This document shows, piece after piece, positions 38,484 through 51,189 of a stretch of DNA of 64,000 nt. The notes below the pieces were generated by a model. It was given only the letters and a program-made list of their open reading frames with translations, was not told the DNA's origin and searched no databases. The position numbers and the translations under genes are program-made. Origin of the DNA: Edolisoma coerulescens (taxonomy: Eukaryota > Chordata > Aves > Passeriformes > Campephagidae); assembly GCA_013397115.1 (NCBI GenBank), contig VWZW01002576.1, positions 1,442,195 to 1,506,194 of the forward strand, read 5' to 3'. Position 1 is the stretch's first letter, and each line of letters opens with the position of its first letter.

Positions 38484-39579
38484 CTAAAGCAGAAAACTTA
38501 CTTTCACCCACTACAGTGTCAGATTGTATTGTTGCATGTCACTACTTACACAGGTTTTTTCAAAAGGGGTTCATTTAAATCCACCAAAACCATAAAAAGT
38601 AAGGAAAAAAAAAATCATTCTTTTATTAGAGGCTTGAACATAGTTTTATGGTATTAAAGTATTGTTCTTAATTAATAAACCTTATTTTTGAATATAAATG
38701 CAAATTTTAAGAAATTCTGACAAAGCTACATCTTACGATTTCCCAAGAAAGGAAATTTTTATCATTTTAAATTTCAAATATTTCAGCTGAGAAGTTCAAA
38801 CAAACATTGTGCAATAATGTGTTTTGCCACTGTTTACCAGCTTCACTAAAAGCACATAAAATTTCTAAGCTAAGCAGATTGTAGACTTTACCTTGTCACT
38901 GTTTACCTACAAAACAGAAGAGGAAACTTTATTAAAGAGCTTCCGAGTACTGCACAGGCAGACTTCCCACAGTCCGACATCAATATCTGGATTGTAGATC
39001 TGTATCACACTCAGCAGCATCACAGACCCAGTCCCTTCACTGGGTCACTTACCCTCCATGGCTTATGTATTTCTTACTTCTGCTTCAAAAACAGGGTTAT
39101 TTGCCCTAATCTGAAGAATTTAGGGCTGGAAACCAGACAATGAGATAACAAAGAGAATTGGCTATTTGCCATATCTGCCATTTCATACGGCAGAGCTTTT
39201 GTTATGTTTACAGTGTAACTTTTATGAGCTTTGATATAGCAAAATTATCTCAGAATTCTTCCCANAAACAGTCCCGCCCCCCCCCCCCGCCTTTTCCCTT
39301 GTCTCTTGTTCCACCATGGGTTTCTGAGGTTTTTATATTTCTCTTTTGCTCCTTCTGTGCTTCTTCCTTAACCACTATGGCTTCTCTTTTCCTTGCAAGC
39401 TGCTTGCATGTATCTTCTGTAACTTCCTATATAAAAAGTAGAGACAAAACCAGAAACATTCTAACTTATTGGAAAGAACAATAAATGTTTTAAAAGCCAC
39501 AGGTCACACTCAGCATTGCCACAAAACAAAGTAATGTTACTATTCAAAAGCTTCTGTTGTTATTGTTGGTTTCAGTTAA
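38484..39579. other. Stretch without recognised genes; contains an ambiguous base
   Basis: One N lies at 39265, shortly before a C12 run at 39277-39288, and marks an unresolved base call. The 108-codon plus frame at 39158-39484 reads through the N and the C run, so it is not reliable. Confidence 0.6.
39277..39288. repeat. C12 homopolymer
   Basis: Twelve consecutive C flanked by GTCCCG and GCC, 11 bases after the unresolved base. Confidence 0.95.
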
Positions 39580-39784
39580 ATGTTAGGAGGAAATTCTTTG
39601 GTGAGGCACTGGAACAGGTTGCCCAGAGAAGTGTTGCCCCATTCCTGGAAGTGTTTAAGGCCAGGCTGGATGGGGGGGCTTTGAGCAGCCTGGTCTAGTG
39701 GAAGGTGTGCCTACCCATGGCAGAGGGTTGGAATGAGATGATGCTTAAGATCCCTTAGAACCCAAACCTTTCCATAATTCTATG
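39580..39784 (+). mobile_element. CR1 LINE, 5'-truncated 3' end
   Basis: Recognisable CR1 blocks run in order: TTAGGAGGAAATTCTTTGGT, GGAACAGGTTGCCCAGAGAA, AAGGCCAGGCTGGATGGGGG, GAGCAGCCTGGTCTAGTGGA, CCCATGGCAGAGGGTTGGAA, ATGATGCTTAAGATCCC and the terminal CCATAATTCTATGG. It is about 205 bp long and diverged. The overlapping 60-codon plus frame (39516-39698) is an artefact of the repeat. Confidence 0.93.
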
Positions 39785-42240
39785 GTAATCAGAGGCAACC
39801 TTGAGAAACTCCCCTTATACACTGAACAGTTTTTAATTACTTACCCTGCTGCAAACATTGGAATTCACCCTGTCTCCTCTTTGTTTACAATTCCATTCCC
39901 AAGGGACCAAGGAAAGGCGAGTACAAAATCAATTTCCATCCTTACATCTTTCTGAGCAAGCACTTATATCCATTTGGAGGAAAAAGAAATGTGACATACT
40001 TAATACTTTGGGGATCCAAATCCACTTGCTATCTTGTGTGTACTTAAGAATCAAAGAAGTCAGAAATGGAAGAAAAATATCAACAGTTTATCATCTGGCC
40101 ACCACCTTTGTAAATGCAGGAAATCCTTCTCCAATAGAGCCTGTAAATAGAAGGCAATTGAAACTTCATCATTACTTTCCCAGGAACTAATTGCAGAGGT
40201 TGGATAACTTTATACTGACTTCAGTGGCACCCTGCAACCATGGGTCTTCACCACTTTGCATGCCACAGCATTCTGATGTTGTAGCCACAGGACATCCTGC
40301 CTGCGGGTCACAGTGCCCTGTGCTTCAGCCAGGTTCCCTTCCTGCCCCCATGGCTCTTTCCCATGTGGGGAATATCTCGCAACACGATGAACCCAATGGA
40401 GAAGCAGAATGTTGTGACAGATCTGAAAGCTTTCAGTCAGGTTTCTGATGAGAAAAAGACAGATCTTCCCAAAGTTCCCAAATACTAGCAGAGGAAATGC
40501 AGAGGATTTGCCTACGGATTTGTACTCAGCTGTTGAGCCTGGTTGTTGTCACTGGACTTGCTCTTTGGCTCAGGTAGTGTGGGACAGCTCCCTTTGGCAA
40601 GGTAGAATCCAGTGTGAGTTATCAAGCAAGTAACTGCTGTACCGAACATGCAATCCGGGCAGGATTTGGCAGGTGCCTTCAGATAAATATAATGTTTTCC
40701 ATAGTAGCTGAAATAACCGCTCTTATTCATGAAAGAACTCAAAAATAATTCAAAATTTGTTTCTTGTTTACTTAGCTATAAAATTCTGAGGTAGGTTGCT
40801 TAAAGGTAAGCAAGGTCAGATAGTGGTTGGTGAAGAAGGCCAGAAACACTATGTTCTTATATAGATTAATATAAAACTGATTTTATCTCCAACTAATCTT
40901 GGTAGTGCTGATCTATTAAAGTCAGCTGCACAAAAGTTTTGAAATGCAGCTGCAAGGCACCAATTCAAGGATTTTGACTTCTGGATCTGTCCCTCTGTCA
41001 TCAGCAGGGAAATATTCCCTGGGCATAGTCTCAGTGCCAGGGATAGCAACTTGCAGACAAAATATCAGTTTTACAGAACTGCTGGAGCATGAAGTGGATG
41101 GAAGCAGTAGCGTTCCTCCAGGGAAATGCATGTCCCTGTAACAGACTAGAGAGGAAGCAGCCTGCAGGATCCTCTGGTGTAGGGGAGCATGGGAGATTCT
41201 GAGGTTAAACACCAGAATTTGACACAATCTTACCTGAGACAACAGTGATTCCTTGTGAGGGACATGTGAATGGCCAAGAAGTGATTTCTGAATGCATGGA
41301 GGAAAGGCCTCAGGCTTTGTAGGAGGATATTATACTTCAGGTCTTGGGGTCTGCCATGAGATGAGACCCAAGACTCTGTAGAGATGGATGTAATTTACTA
41401 TTGAATTGGCACTGAATTTGTGTATATGTGACATTTGTGCCTTGTGAAGGACTTCTATATATCTGGCCCATGTCTAAAGCGTGTCTTTTTCCATTATACC
41501 CATATCTGGGGGGCAGAAGTTTAGGTGTGGTGGTCAGGAGTCCCAAGGATAACATGAACTGTTGGGGTTTTTTTATGGTGTCTTTTCTGCTTCATTGTTC
41601 TCACGTGTGCAGCCCTCTTTGCTCCTGAGAGGTATTCTTGGATCTTTGTTCCATAAACTTTTCATGTGTGGAAGAAGAGCCTGGGCATTATAGGTGTCTG
41701 CAGTAAAGACATGGCTGCTTGGTGGAACTTTGACAGGATTATGTCCTATTCTACATCTGCACAGGAGTATGAAGCATTCCAATTACATAGAGTTAAAAAC
41801 CAAGAATAGCCTTCTTTCTCTCTCTTTTTTTTTTAAATTTTTTAATTTTTTTAATAACATTGACAGTCTTCCTTATTTTCTCCTCTTCCACTCAATAAAA
41901 TGTTGTCAGACTACTTGGATGTAAGAAGTACCTTCTTCACCTTGGACAAGAATGATCCAGCACTTTTAAGACTTTGGAAGCTTACGGTTTTCTTTCTTAG
42001 GGCAAGAAAATTAATAAAAAATAATTTTTTTCTTCAGATGAGTGAGAGTTGGCTCCGAAAGCCAATAATGTCAATAAAATAACCTTCTGCAATCCTAAAC
42101 CTTGCATAATTTCATCAAGTTAGATATGCTTTAGGTATATAGCTTTGCCACAGAGCCGATGCTTTGGCATTAGCCAAGCAAGCTTGATAAGCTGACTGCT
42201 GAGCAAATTGTTTTGAATAGGTTTTTTACTTTGACACCCC
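39785..42240. other. Stretch without recognised genes
   Basis: Positions 40190-40450 are GC-richer and carry an 85-codon Pro/His/Cys-rich plus frame with no family signature. A pyrimidine-rich then T/A-rich low-complexity patch lies at about 41815-41860. I see nothing else to support. Confidence 0.45.
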
Positions 42241-42590
42241 TTTATTCAGCTAAGGGTGCTAACGTGTTCGCAGCTTCAGTCCTGCAAATAGGAGACTGAA
42301 TCGATCCATAGACCTTATTGAAGCATTTTGATTGATATAGGTCTTGGAAAGTAGAGTTTGTCCTTAAGAATGTCTTCGATGTGAAAATCAGTCTGATAAG
42401 CAAAGAGTGCAGGGTCAGCAAATTTGAGTGGTTTGGGTTTGGCATCAACTGAACTAGCTAGAAGTGACAGTGAAGTGATCTTATCAAGGTTTTTACTTTG
42501 GTTTTGATACTCCTGTAATTGAGCATCTTTCTCTTGTGTCACCCATCTGTCTTCAAGACAGATTTTTTTCTTTTCTGATTCAAGTTGAAG
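42241..42590 (-). CDS. Candidate last coding exon, coiled-coil-like, with polyA signal
   Basis: On the minus strand GCTATGCTTCTCATAG acts as acceptor; its TAG would be an in-frame stop if not spliced. The exon then reads LQLESEKKKICLEDRW… for 91 codons from phase 0 to a TAA at 42315-42317. The first 35 residues are rich in Glu, Gln and Lys with a heptad-like spacing of hydrophobics, as in a coiled coil. The rest includes KPKPLKFADP and FHIEDILKDKLYFPRP. An AATAAA lies at 42241-42246, about 70 bp after the stop, followed at once by GGGGTGT. The 3' part is also open in a second frame. It could be the end of a real gene or the remnant of a retrocopy. The family is not recognised. Confidence 0.38.
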
Positions 42591-42896
42591 CTATGAGAAG
42601 CATAGCTTAGCCATGGGAAAGAAAACCAAAACTTGCCCCTTAGTGAACTAGAGGTAAATTGAAGGATTAAGAGAATAATAATCTAATAGTATCCTAATTA
42701 ATTTTAGGTCTTGGAAAGCTTCTGCTTTGCTGCTTTGATGGATTATTTTTCTCTTACAATTAAAAATGTCTTGAAGTTTTATACATATTTGTAAAGTTGT
42801 TTGTGTTTATTTTGGTTTTTGTTGGGAGTTTTACAAAAAAGAAAATCAGGTCAAATAATCTGGACTGTGTAGGACTGTGCAATGTTTTTCCTTCTG

Positions 42897-42990
42897 TTTT
42901 TATTTTTTTTTTGTTTGGGTTTTTTGTTGAGTTTTGTTTGTTCATTTGTTTTGGGGGTTTTTTTGTTTGGTTGTTTTTTTTTTCTTTTGC
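42897..42990. repeat. T/G-rich low-complexity tract
   Basis: About 95 bp consist of T runs broken by single or short G runs (TTTGTTTGGG…, TTTGGGGGTTTTTTTG). It is the reverse-orientation form of the A-rich CAAAC/CCCAAAC patches elsewhere. Overlapping frames here are low-complexity Phe/Val/Gly or Lys/Asn/Gln artefacts. Confidence 0.9.
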
Positions 42991-43053
42991 TAGTGATTGA
43001 AACAAGGATTTCCTCTGAACTATAGATAGAATATAGATAAAAATCAGTATGCA

Positions 43054-43066
43054 TTTTTTTTTTTTT
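43054..43066. repeat. T13 homopolymer
   Basis: Thirteen consecutive T. Confidence 0.9.
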
Positions 43067-45701
43067 GTACCTTAAGAGAGAAGAAAATTAATATCTGGGA
43101 TGTTAGTGAGCCTTGGGAACTGGAAAATGTAGCCCAAAACTTTGATTTTTTTCTGTTAGAAAAATCCAGCTGTTTAATCTGAAGGCTGTTATCAAATTTG
43201 TTTGCTCCCCATATATCACAATCTCTTCTGCTGTTACGGACTTTAAGGAATTTGAAAAAGGAATGAAGACTGAAAAGCTGCAGCACTAATGCTTGCTCCT
43301 TAGAGATAGTAAAGGGCCTTATCAAACATAGACAATGCAGAGGCTTAGGGTTTCTCTGGTCTCCTGGTACAGTGGTTTTGGGTTTTTTTAGATCGCCACA
43401 AGTGAATGCAGGGGAAGGAGGAGGAGAACCCACATGAGTGCTTAACTGAAATCACGGAAGAATTACATAAGCTGCTGAATTTTTTAATTTTTTTTTTAAT
43501 AAGGTGAGACTGGGATCTCTTCACCCCATTAACTAGGAGGCAAATAATTGGTGAAAAGAAGGAAATCCATCAGAACAGCTTCACAACTCCTGAAAATAAA
43601 ACTCTATATCAAGAGTCAGGCAGATATGATGGTTCTTATTTCACCTCAAAACATGGCCAAAGAAAGACAGATTTAAAATAATATTGGGGAAGCCAATAAT
43701 AATGCAATCCCCTTTGGGATGGTATTATCTGCAATGGAAAATTTGAAAACCTCTGAAGATTATGGAGTGAGAAGAACAATAGCTACCTGCTGCTATTCAG
43801 GAGAAATGAAAAAGCCATAACAATGCACATTATGCTGTCTTTGAATGGGATACATTCCTCATTTGGTGAAATCACTTTAGCCACTGATTCTTAATGCTGT
43901 GTGAAAGGAAGTTATTTGCTGCTTCTAAAGAAAGAGTAAAACACACTTTTTTCTTCTAATATATCAATTCTTACATTGGCAGATAATAACATCAACTTTT
44001 ATTCCTCTGCCTTTCATTTTCTCCTGCCTGACCTAGTGCAAAACTGGATTTTGTTTGGTTCACTGTTATTAGTTCAATTCCAGTGTCATTAGCCATATAA
44101 TCAACCTCTGTGTTCAAAATCAGTGCCCAAAAACGAGTTCTATTGCTGGCTTTTATGGCCAGTAGGATTGCCAGTGCTTGAAGCAGTGCTCAGGTTGGCC
44201 TCTGTCTTGCTTTATTTTCCTCAAATGCAGTATCCAAAGAGCATTGCCCCTACCATGTTAGAGGACTGCTGCTTGCCCAACCTACATCCCTCTGAACAGA
44301 GAGACGTTTATCAAAACAGAGATGTCCTCTTTGCTTGGTTTTCAGCTAAGACTTCACTTTCCCTAATGCTTTGTGGCAAGAATGTCACCCTGAGCTCATT
44401 GGGATCAAGAGGAGCTGAGCCAGGACCTTCTAAAGCCCATGACCCTCACAGAGGGGCTGTGTCAAGGAGGCCCACGAGGACTTTGACGTGGCACCAAGGA
44501 AGAAAGATAGATCAGCTACAGAGCTGTGCAGCATTTTATCAGCGCAGTCCACACAGGCCTGGCAGATTCTTATATCTGAAATAAGTTCAGTAAAGTTGCT
44601 ACTCAAATAAGTGATTGTTATCTTAGTAAACCAGAGGCTCTGATCTGTTGCCTTCATAGAGTACGATCTCAGATGAGGAGGGGATAAGGTTAGTGATGCA
44701 ATAACTTGGAAAAGTCCAAACCCTGATGTTGACCTCACAAAGTGACCAGTAACCTTACCAAAGCCCCTACCACAATATCAGTCTAACAAGTCCAGACTAG
44801 CAGTATCTATAAAACCCGTAACTTGAAATTGAGGTACCTTTGAATTTTGCCTCTAAAGTAGATCTAAAAAGCATGTTTTATGTATTATCCTGTGAATGTG
44901 ATATGACCCTTAACCTTTCAAGGCTGCTTGCCTGGGACTTTCCAGAGTGTCTGCTTGTTATGGTCATGATAACTGTGACAAATTTGCTGCTGCTGCTAAA
45001 ACCGCTAAGTGATATCTGGGTTAAAAAGTTTCTGGTGACCTGAAGCATAGGGAGCTGGTATTTGTAATTCACATTTCCTGTTGGTAATTCTGGGAAGACC
45101 TACAATATGTACTAAGTGAATACCACATAGCAGCGTCAGAGCAGCACAAAAGAGCGTTGTGTTGGTTCTTTGGTAATGTAGATTTTCATGTTTCTTGGAT
45201 CTGCTGCTGCATCCATGCCAGCTGCAGTAGATTTGGGACATTTCACAGAAGTGAAAGACTGCTCTTCCATGATTAAGCATGGGAGTTAGTGCAAGTGATC
45301 TTTCAGGTGACCGTATTGTAAATCTGAAGAGGGTCAAAGAAGTGCATTAGAAAGTTTTTCAGTGGTCTCCAGTTAGCAGGTTTATTGTTCTGAGAGTTGC
45401 ACACTCTCCCTGGCAGTCAGAGATTTTGGCTCTGCAGCTAAAGCCAGTAAGACTAGTACCCATGTTCTTTCTCTGGTCGTTTTTTATTGTCCTTGTAGTT
45501 CAGTTTTTTCCTTCCACCGATCTCCTCAGCTGCACAAGATCAGTTCTGTGGTGGGCTGAGCGGAAACTGGAGTGTTTAATTCTGCTAATTAAAAGTACTC
45601 TTTTAAAGAAGAAGAAAAAATAAAAAAGACTGTAATGTGCCCAAATCAGTTGTGACAGACGGCATCTGTTGTCCCTGCCCTTGCTTTTGTGTGCCTTTAA
45701 G

Positions 45702-45738
45702 AAGCCTTAGCAAGGTGAAGCCTTAGCAAGGTGAAGCC
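45702..45738. repeat. 16-bp tandem duplication
   Basis: AAGCCTTAGCAAGGTG occurs twice without a mismatch and is followed by a partial third unit (AAGCC). Confidence 0.95.
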
Positions 45739-45834
45739 TCCAGAAAGACAGGGAAATTTTTCCTTTTGCTGCAGATCTGCTGTAGCTGCTCAGACAGGGG
45801 TGGCTTGGGGGGCTGCAGGGTGCAGCCAAATGCA

Positions 45835-45856
45835 CTTCTTGAGACTTCTTGAGACT
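45835..45856. repeat. 10-bp tandem duplication
   Basis: ACTTCTTGAG is repeated twice head to tail, about 100 bp from the 16-bp duplication. Confidence 0.9.
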
Positions 45857-48800
45857 GCAGTGAGGAGCAGAGAACTGTCAAAGGCTGTGCAGAGTCACTC
45901 TGCTCAGAAAGTCAACAGCTTATTAAAGTCTAGAAACTAAGAAAGGGGGAAAATTTAATTTCTAGTGCATTAATCTACTTGGTGTGAACTTGTTAAATTT
46001 AAAAGTATTGCTGTCATTTTTATTCTAGAGGTCCTGGGGCATCCTAGCTCTTTTAAAAAAAAGCTTTCTATGAGAAGAGAGATGAGGCAGATACAGGTCC
46101 CCATCAAGCTATTGCCAGATCTGTTATATTGAAACTACAGCCTTATTAAGTAGCCTGTATGCTTTACTCATAGCCAAGGTCTCTCAGACATTTACTGATA
46201 AGTTTTGCTCATCAAGTCTTTGCTGAAAACTTTTTTCCTTGGCATGAAAGTGTTTCTCTCTCCTAGAAGCTGCACTTGCTTGTTGGCATTCCTCTTGTTC
46301 CTCCTTCTTGCCATTTGATCAGATGCTAGCGTTTATATTTTAGGTGTCTGTTTTGTCTGATGTGAAGACACTTGGCTAAAATAGTCTTCAAAGAAAGGTT
46401 GGCTCCGTTAAAAGATACACTCTCAAGCCAAGAAAATCCCCTGTGTTTCTAAGACAGACAGATGAATTTCTGCATAATACTAATAACTGATTTTTAGCAA
46501 AGCCACAGGCTGGTTTTGTTATAAACCCACTTCAGAAGAGGGTAGGATAGAAGGTGAAGAGTGGCAAAGTTAAATCTTGCCTGGAATCCTGGAGTTTTTT
46601 TAGGGCTTCCAGAGATGAAGGAACTCAAATGATTCTGTGATTTGGTGAAATGTAAGTATTGTTGTATACAGGTCTGAAGAGAGCTTAAAAGTGTATCCAT
46701 TAAACATTATAAACTTCAGTCAGGCACTGATGGTGGTGACAATGAGGCCTGTCCTTAAGGGGCGTTATCAGCGAACAAACTTCTACTAGAAGATACTATG
46801 TATATAATACATACTCTATTTTATTTAGTTTAGGTATCTTTATAAACACTTTAGAAGTATTTACATGCCTTAAATTTATGGACTCATATCTTGATATGGT
46901 TTAAAAATTTCATGGGAGGTCAAAAGAATTTTTTTTTGTTGTTGTTGCTGCTGATGAGAAGTGTTGAAATAAACTGGAATTTTGGCAATTAAGAGACTAA
47001 TACTGCGTGGCTATCTACACTACAGGAGAAATGATGAAACCACGAATAACAAGGAGAGGAGAAGGGATGGTGTGCAACTGTCTAGAGATGCTGCTAATTA
47101 TAGACCAAACTGACTAGTTAAAAGAATTGCAGGTTGGTTAAAAACATCTTCTAAATTCACTCCTGTGAATTCCACTTCCAGAGGAATCTGTGTTTCCTGC
47201 TTCCCCAGTCACGGGCTGATTTCTGGCAAGCATTGCTGGCACTAAGCTGGTTTCATGGAGTAAAAGAGAGCTGTCTGATGGCACTCAGGGTCCACCAACA
47301 GTTTTCACAAGGAGTAGCCTGGAAAACTGCAATATCCCAGTTACTTCATTCAATCTTGTCTCCTTACATATGTTGTTTAGTAAGAGTTTTGGGACTTGTA
47401 CTCATTTTACTCTCTATTTCCTCATAATACAGTGTGGCAGAACTTATGAGAAGTTCCAGGCAGCACCCTGCTAGAAATAATTAATAATATACTTCACAAT
47501 GGGGAGTTCTGCTTGCAGATTCCAAAAGAACTTTTTACAGAGCAGTAGAAGTGTTAATACCCACGTTACTGGGAGGAAAGTGAAGAAAGGGAGGTTTATT
47601 ATGCAGTCACACATATGGACTATGTGTGTATGCAGTGTGTCAAGGCAAAAGCAAGGGGCAGAATCAACATCACCTGACTGACTCTCTCCTGATCGCTCTT
47701 GTTGGTTAAAATGCAAATGTTGGTGGCATTTGCAGAACCCCTCCTCTCCCCCTGTACTATGGTCAGGGCTCAGTGCATTTCCAATTGTTGGATGGGGAGG
47801 GGGAAGGCTTGGAAATCCCTGCTTGCACCTTGCTATTTCCATTTCTTCTTTTTTTTTGTGGGTAATAACCCACAAAAGATTCAAGCTACAACATTGGTGA
47901 GGTAGAATATGTGGCTACTGACTACTGCAACATCCTGAGCAAGAAATTGATAGGATATTACTCACTAGGATGTAATTTCCAATAATCATATATCTTCTGT
48001 TTACATCCCTCTCAGTGATTTACTGTGCAACAGCTCCCCACCATATATCTGTAGGGAGCTCCTCTGCTCACCTTGGTTTCTGCCTTTCAAGATACTGCCC
48101 TGCATGATGATAAGCTTCAGAGAGAAATGACTGCTGTCCATAAACCCAGCCATCCATGCTCTACCTTGCATTACCCAAGTCCCAGGGGAGTGTCTATATG
48201 CAGGTGAATGCTGATGGCAGAACCCATTTAGAGAAATGGCTGCTGTTGGTCTGTTTATTTGCATACAGAAGTATCTGTAAAGCATCTCATTATTCTGTTC
48301 CCTTATATTTTTCCCAACAACCCTTCTCTGAGGACAGAGCTGTAAAAATGAGTCTTAAAAAAGCAGTGAAGTAACCGTAAGAATTTTTTTTATTCTCAAA
48401 AAAAAAAAAGGTTCATTTCTTACTGTGTAAATAGCAATAAGTGAGAAGGTGAGAGAGACTAGAATTGAAATCAGAAAAAGCAATCATTTAATTTTGCAGA
48501 GCATTTCAATATTCTGCTTTTGGCATTCTTTATTTGGTATAAAACATTTCATTTTAATTCTCTGTGGAAGAAAAGAGAGATGTGGACTGTGGGAGCACTC
48601 TGTCACTGGCAGAGAAGGAGTCCACCTGATGTTTTTCCCCGGAGCCCTGATTTAGTGAAGCCTCAGGAACAGCCACTCTGCCTTCTCAGTAGCCATTTGG
48701 TGAAATTCTCAGGGAAATGGTTGCTGTCCAGCAAACTCCCTTAGCACCAGGGCAAAGCTGAAATATCATATCTGCATCTCATTTAAAGTTCAGGAAAACA

Positions 48801-49781
48801 ATAAATTCTGGTTTAAAAAAATATTATCATTGTTCAAACTTGCTAGAAAAATATGTGACTTTGTATATTTAGTTAAGTTTTACAACCAAAGAAGTGCTGC
48901 TTTATGCCAGCCTGTATAAATTGACATTAGTGGGTCACAAACTGCTTCCAGAGAAAGCCTTTGAGTGTATGACTGCTCTGGATAAAAAAAGAAAATATCT
49001 TGTGTAGGACCTCTATGCCATTCACACCAGTTCAAAGGATGTGTCAGAGTGAGATTGGGTAATCGGAGTTAGGTACTGGGAATGCAGTTATTTCTTCTTT
49101 CTAGAGCCTGACTTCCTGCAGGAAAATGGACAAATACTACAAAGTTGCTTTTGTTCTTCTCTGCTTGGAGCAGGGGGAATGACTTGAGAAGCATGGACTT
49201 CATTTTTAACAAATGTATAATTATTGTTTCTTTGGGAAATGAGGGAAGAAGCTTTCAAATCCTTCAGGGTATCCAGGAAGAATACCCAGCTGATACCAAG
49301 CCTGCTTACCTATAAGCCTCTAATTTCTGATGTGTATAGAAGCAGGAAGATTATACTTTCAATACCATCTGCAGGCCTTTTCCTTCACTTTATCTCACCT
49401 ATTTTAGATGTTTCTCAGTGGCATGTCATTCAATTAATGTCATTCAATGAGCCAGGTTAACCCTTCCTTGCCAGGCTGAGTGCTGAGCTTTATTACCAGT
49501 GTCTTGTTCTTGAGGGCTTTCAGGACACTGAGAATTCTGCACAGGTGTTGCTGATGTCCATTATTTGCAATTGGTGCTTGAGAAATAAACTTTTCCTGCT
49601 AGTCTATGTTCTTTCTAGTGGGTCCTCTTATTCACTGCTGTTAAGCAGACAGATGCCTTTTATTTCTAACAGAACTTGCCATTTTAGTTTAAATGCCTTG
49701 GTTTGTTTTTTTTCAATTTCCATTGATGTTGTCACAGTCGCTCTGGGGTGAGTGTTTGCTACATGCCCCAGAAAAGTATAT

Positions 49782-49798
49782 ACAACAACAACAACAAC
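49782..49798. repeat. (ACA)n microsatellite
   Basis: About five and a half ACA units (ACAACAACAACAACAAC). Confidence 0.9.
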
Positions 49799-51189
49799 TG
49801 TATTTACCTTTACTGTGTAAATAGGGCTCTTTATTCTTCAGTGAATGGAATATGAACAAAGCTTTGGACTACAGAGTAATTTACTTTGCATACTAAACAT
49901 TTTGACGTAAGTCAAAGTAGGCACGAAATAGAATATGAATATAAGCTTCAACCCTTTTCCTGGATACCTTTTTTACTGAACTCGGGCTGTAAATGTGAGA
50001 CATTTTGCAGGGCACTGAAGGAATGCAATCAGTTCCTGACAAAGTAGGGCTGGTCATCACAGCTGGCAGGCATAGATATTCCATTCTGGAGATGTCTTGG
50101 CTCTCTTGAAGGTCATTTGGGTCTCTCTTGGCGGGGAAAAATAAATACTTTTGGAGCTGTGTATGTGAGGGAGCAAAGCTGCAGAGGCTGCAGCTTCCAG
50201 GTCAAGAGCCCTACAAGCACCAGGAGAGTGCTTTGAGCCAAAAAATTTGGAATTTTCAACCTGTTTTGTAGTCCTAGTGGAGAGTTGCTGAGACACCTAC
50301 ATGGTGAAACTGCAGCAAATATTAGTAGAGACTTGCAGTGTACAGCTACATTTCAGGTTAAAAATTAATAATAGAAATAATAGTAACTGTGAATATCAGT
50401 TTGTGATATGATACTAAAATTATAGGATTTGCTGCTTTGTCGTTCTGGCAGCATTCCTGACTTCCACAAGTTTCTATGCCGTTCTTAGCCAGGAGCAATT
50501 AATTTGCAGCATTACCTGTTAGCAGCACCTGCTATCAGTACCCAATATTGCCTGTGTTAACCACATGAGAGAATCACACCCGGTAAGGAACAGATGAGCT
50601 GACCTACAAGATTTACTCGGGATTGAATTAGTGTTTATTTAATTTTATTTTCATATTTATTCAACCAGCTGTGTGGCCACATCCATTTACTTAATTAGTA
50701 AGATGAGTTTTAGCTTGTGGTCACTAAACATATATTGTAGCCCAGCTTTTACTACTCTCACCAGGATAGTGGTTTCTTGCTCTTCTCACTGTGCTTATAA
50801 TTAATATTGGTCTAAAGTATGATATGAGTCAAGCAGAATTTGAATATAAAGATGAGAAACTATTCTGAAACTTAGTCAGATTTGAGAACATGCAGTTGGG
50901 TTCCTCACTCAGCTTCTAAGCCTGTAATGACTTTGTCCTGTGGCAGCAGCGTGGAGAATCACTTTTATAGGGGTTGCAAGTACATTACTTGTGAGATACA
51001 TTTTTTTTTTCTGAGGAAGAAATGTATAAGCAAGGATTATACTGCAATCTGCAGGAGATGCAAAACTTTACCAGCCAAACCTAAGCCAAACCCAGGAGGT
51101 TCTGTTGGTCCAGCAACTTGATCTGAAGGAGGGTAATTTTCAGCCAGCAGCAAGGAGTGTTTGCGAAGGTGCTTCTGGCTGGGAGCTAA

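Larger units (their letters stand above)
42591..51189. other. AT-rich stretch without recognised genes
   Basis: The longest frames are 43044-43433 (minus, 129 codons), 44123-44584 (plus, 153 codons) and 47471-47884 (minus, 137 codons). At 43044-43433 an acceptor-like TCCTTAAAG is followed by two overlapping frames that both look protein-like, which shows that such appearance is weak evidence here. An A-rich patch occurs near 48402. No family is recognised. Confidence 0.4.

Noticed and set aside
42797..43054. Lys/Asn/Gln-rich or Phe/Gly-rich frames
   Set aside because: These are translations of the T/G-rich low-complexity tract, not genes.
43044..43433. 129-codon minus frame with an acceptor-like site and a CTTAAG|GTACAA donor-like site
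   Set aside because: Two overlapping frames after the same acceptor look equally protein-like, so composition cannot separate coding from chance.
44123..44584. 153-codon plus-strand frame
   Set aside because: No recognised domain, promoter or splice support; the length is unremarkable among the many chance frames here.
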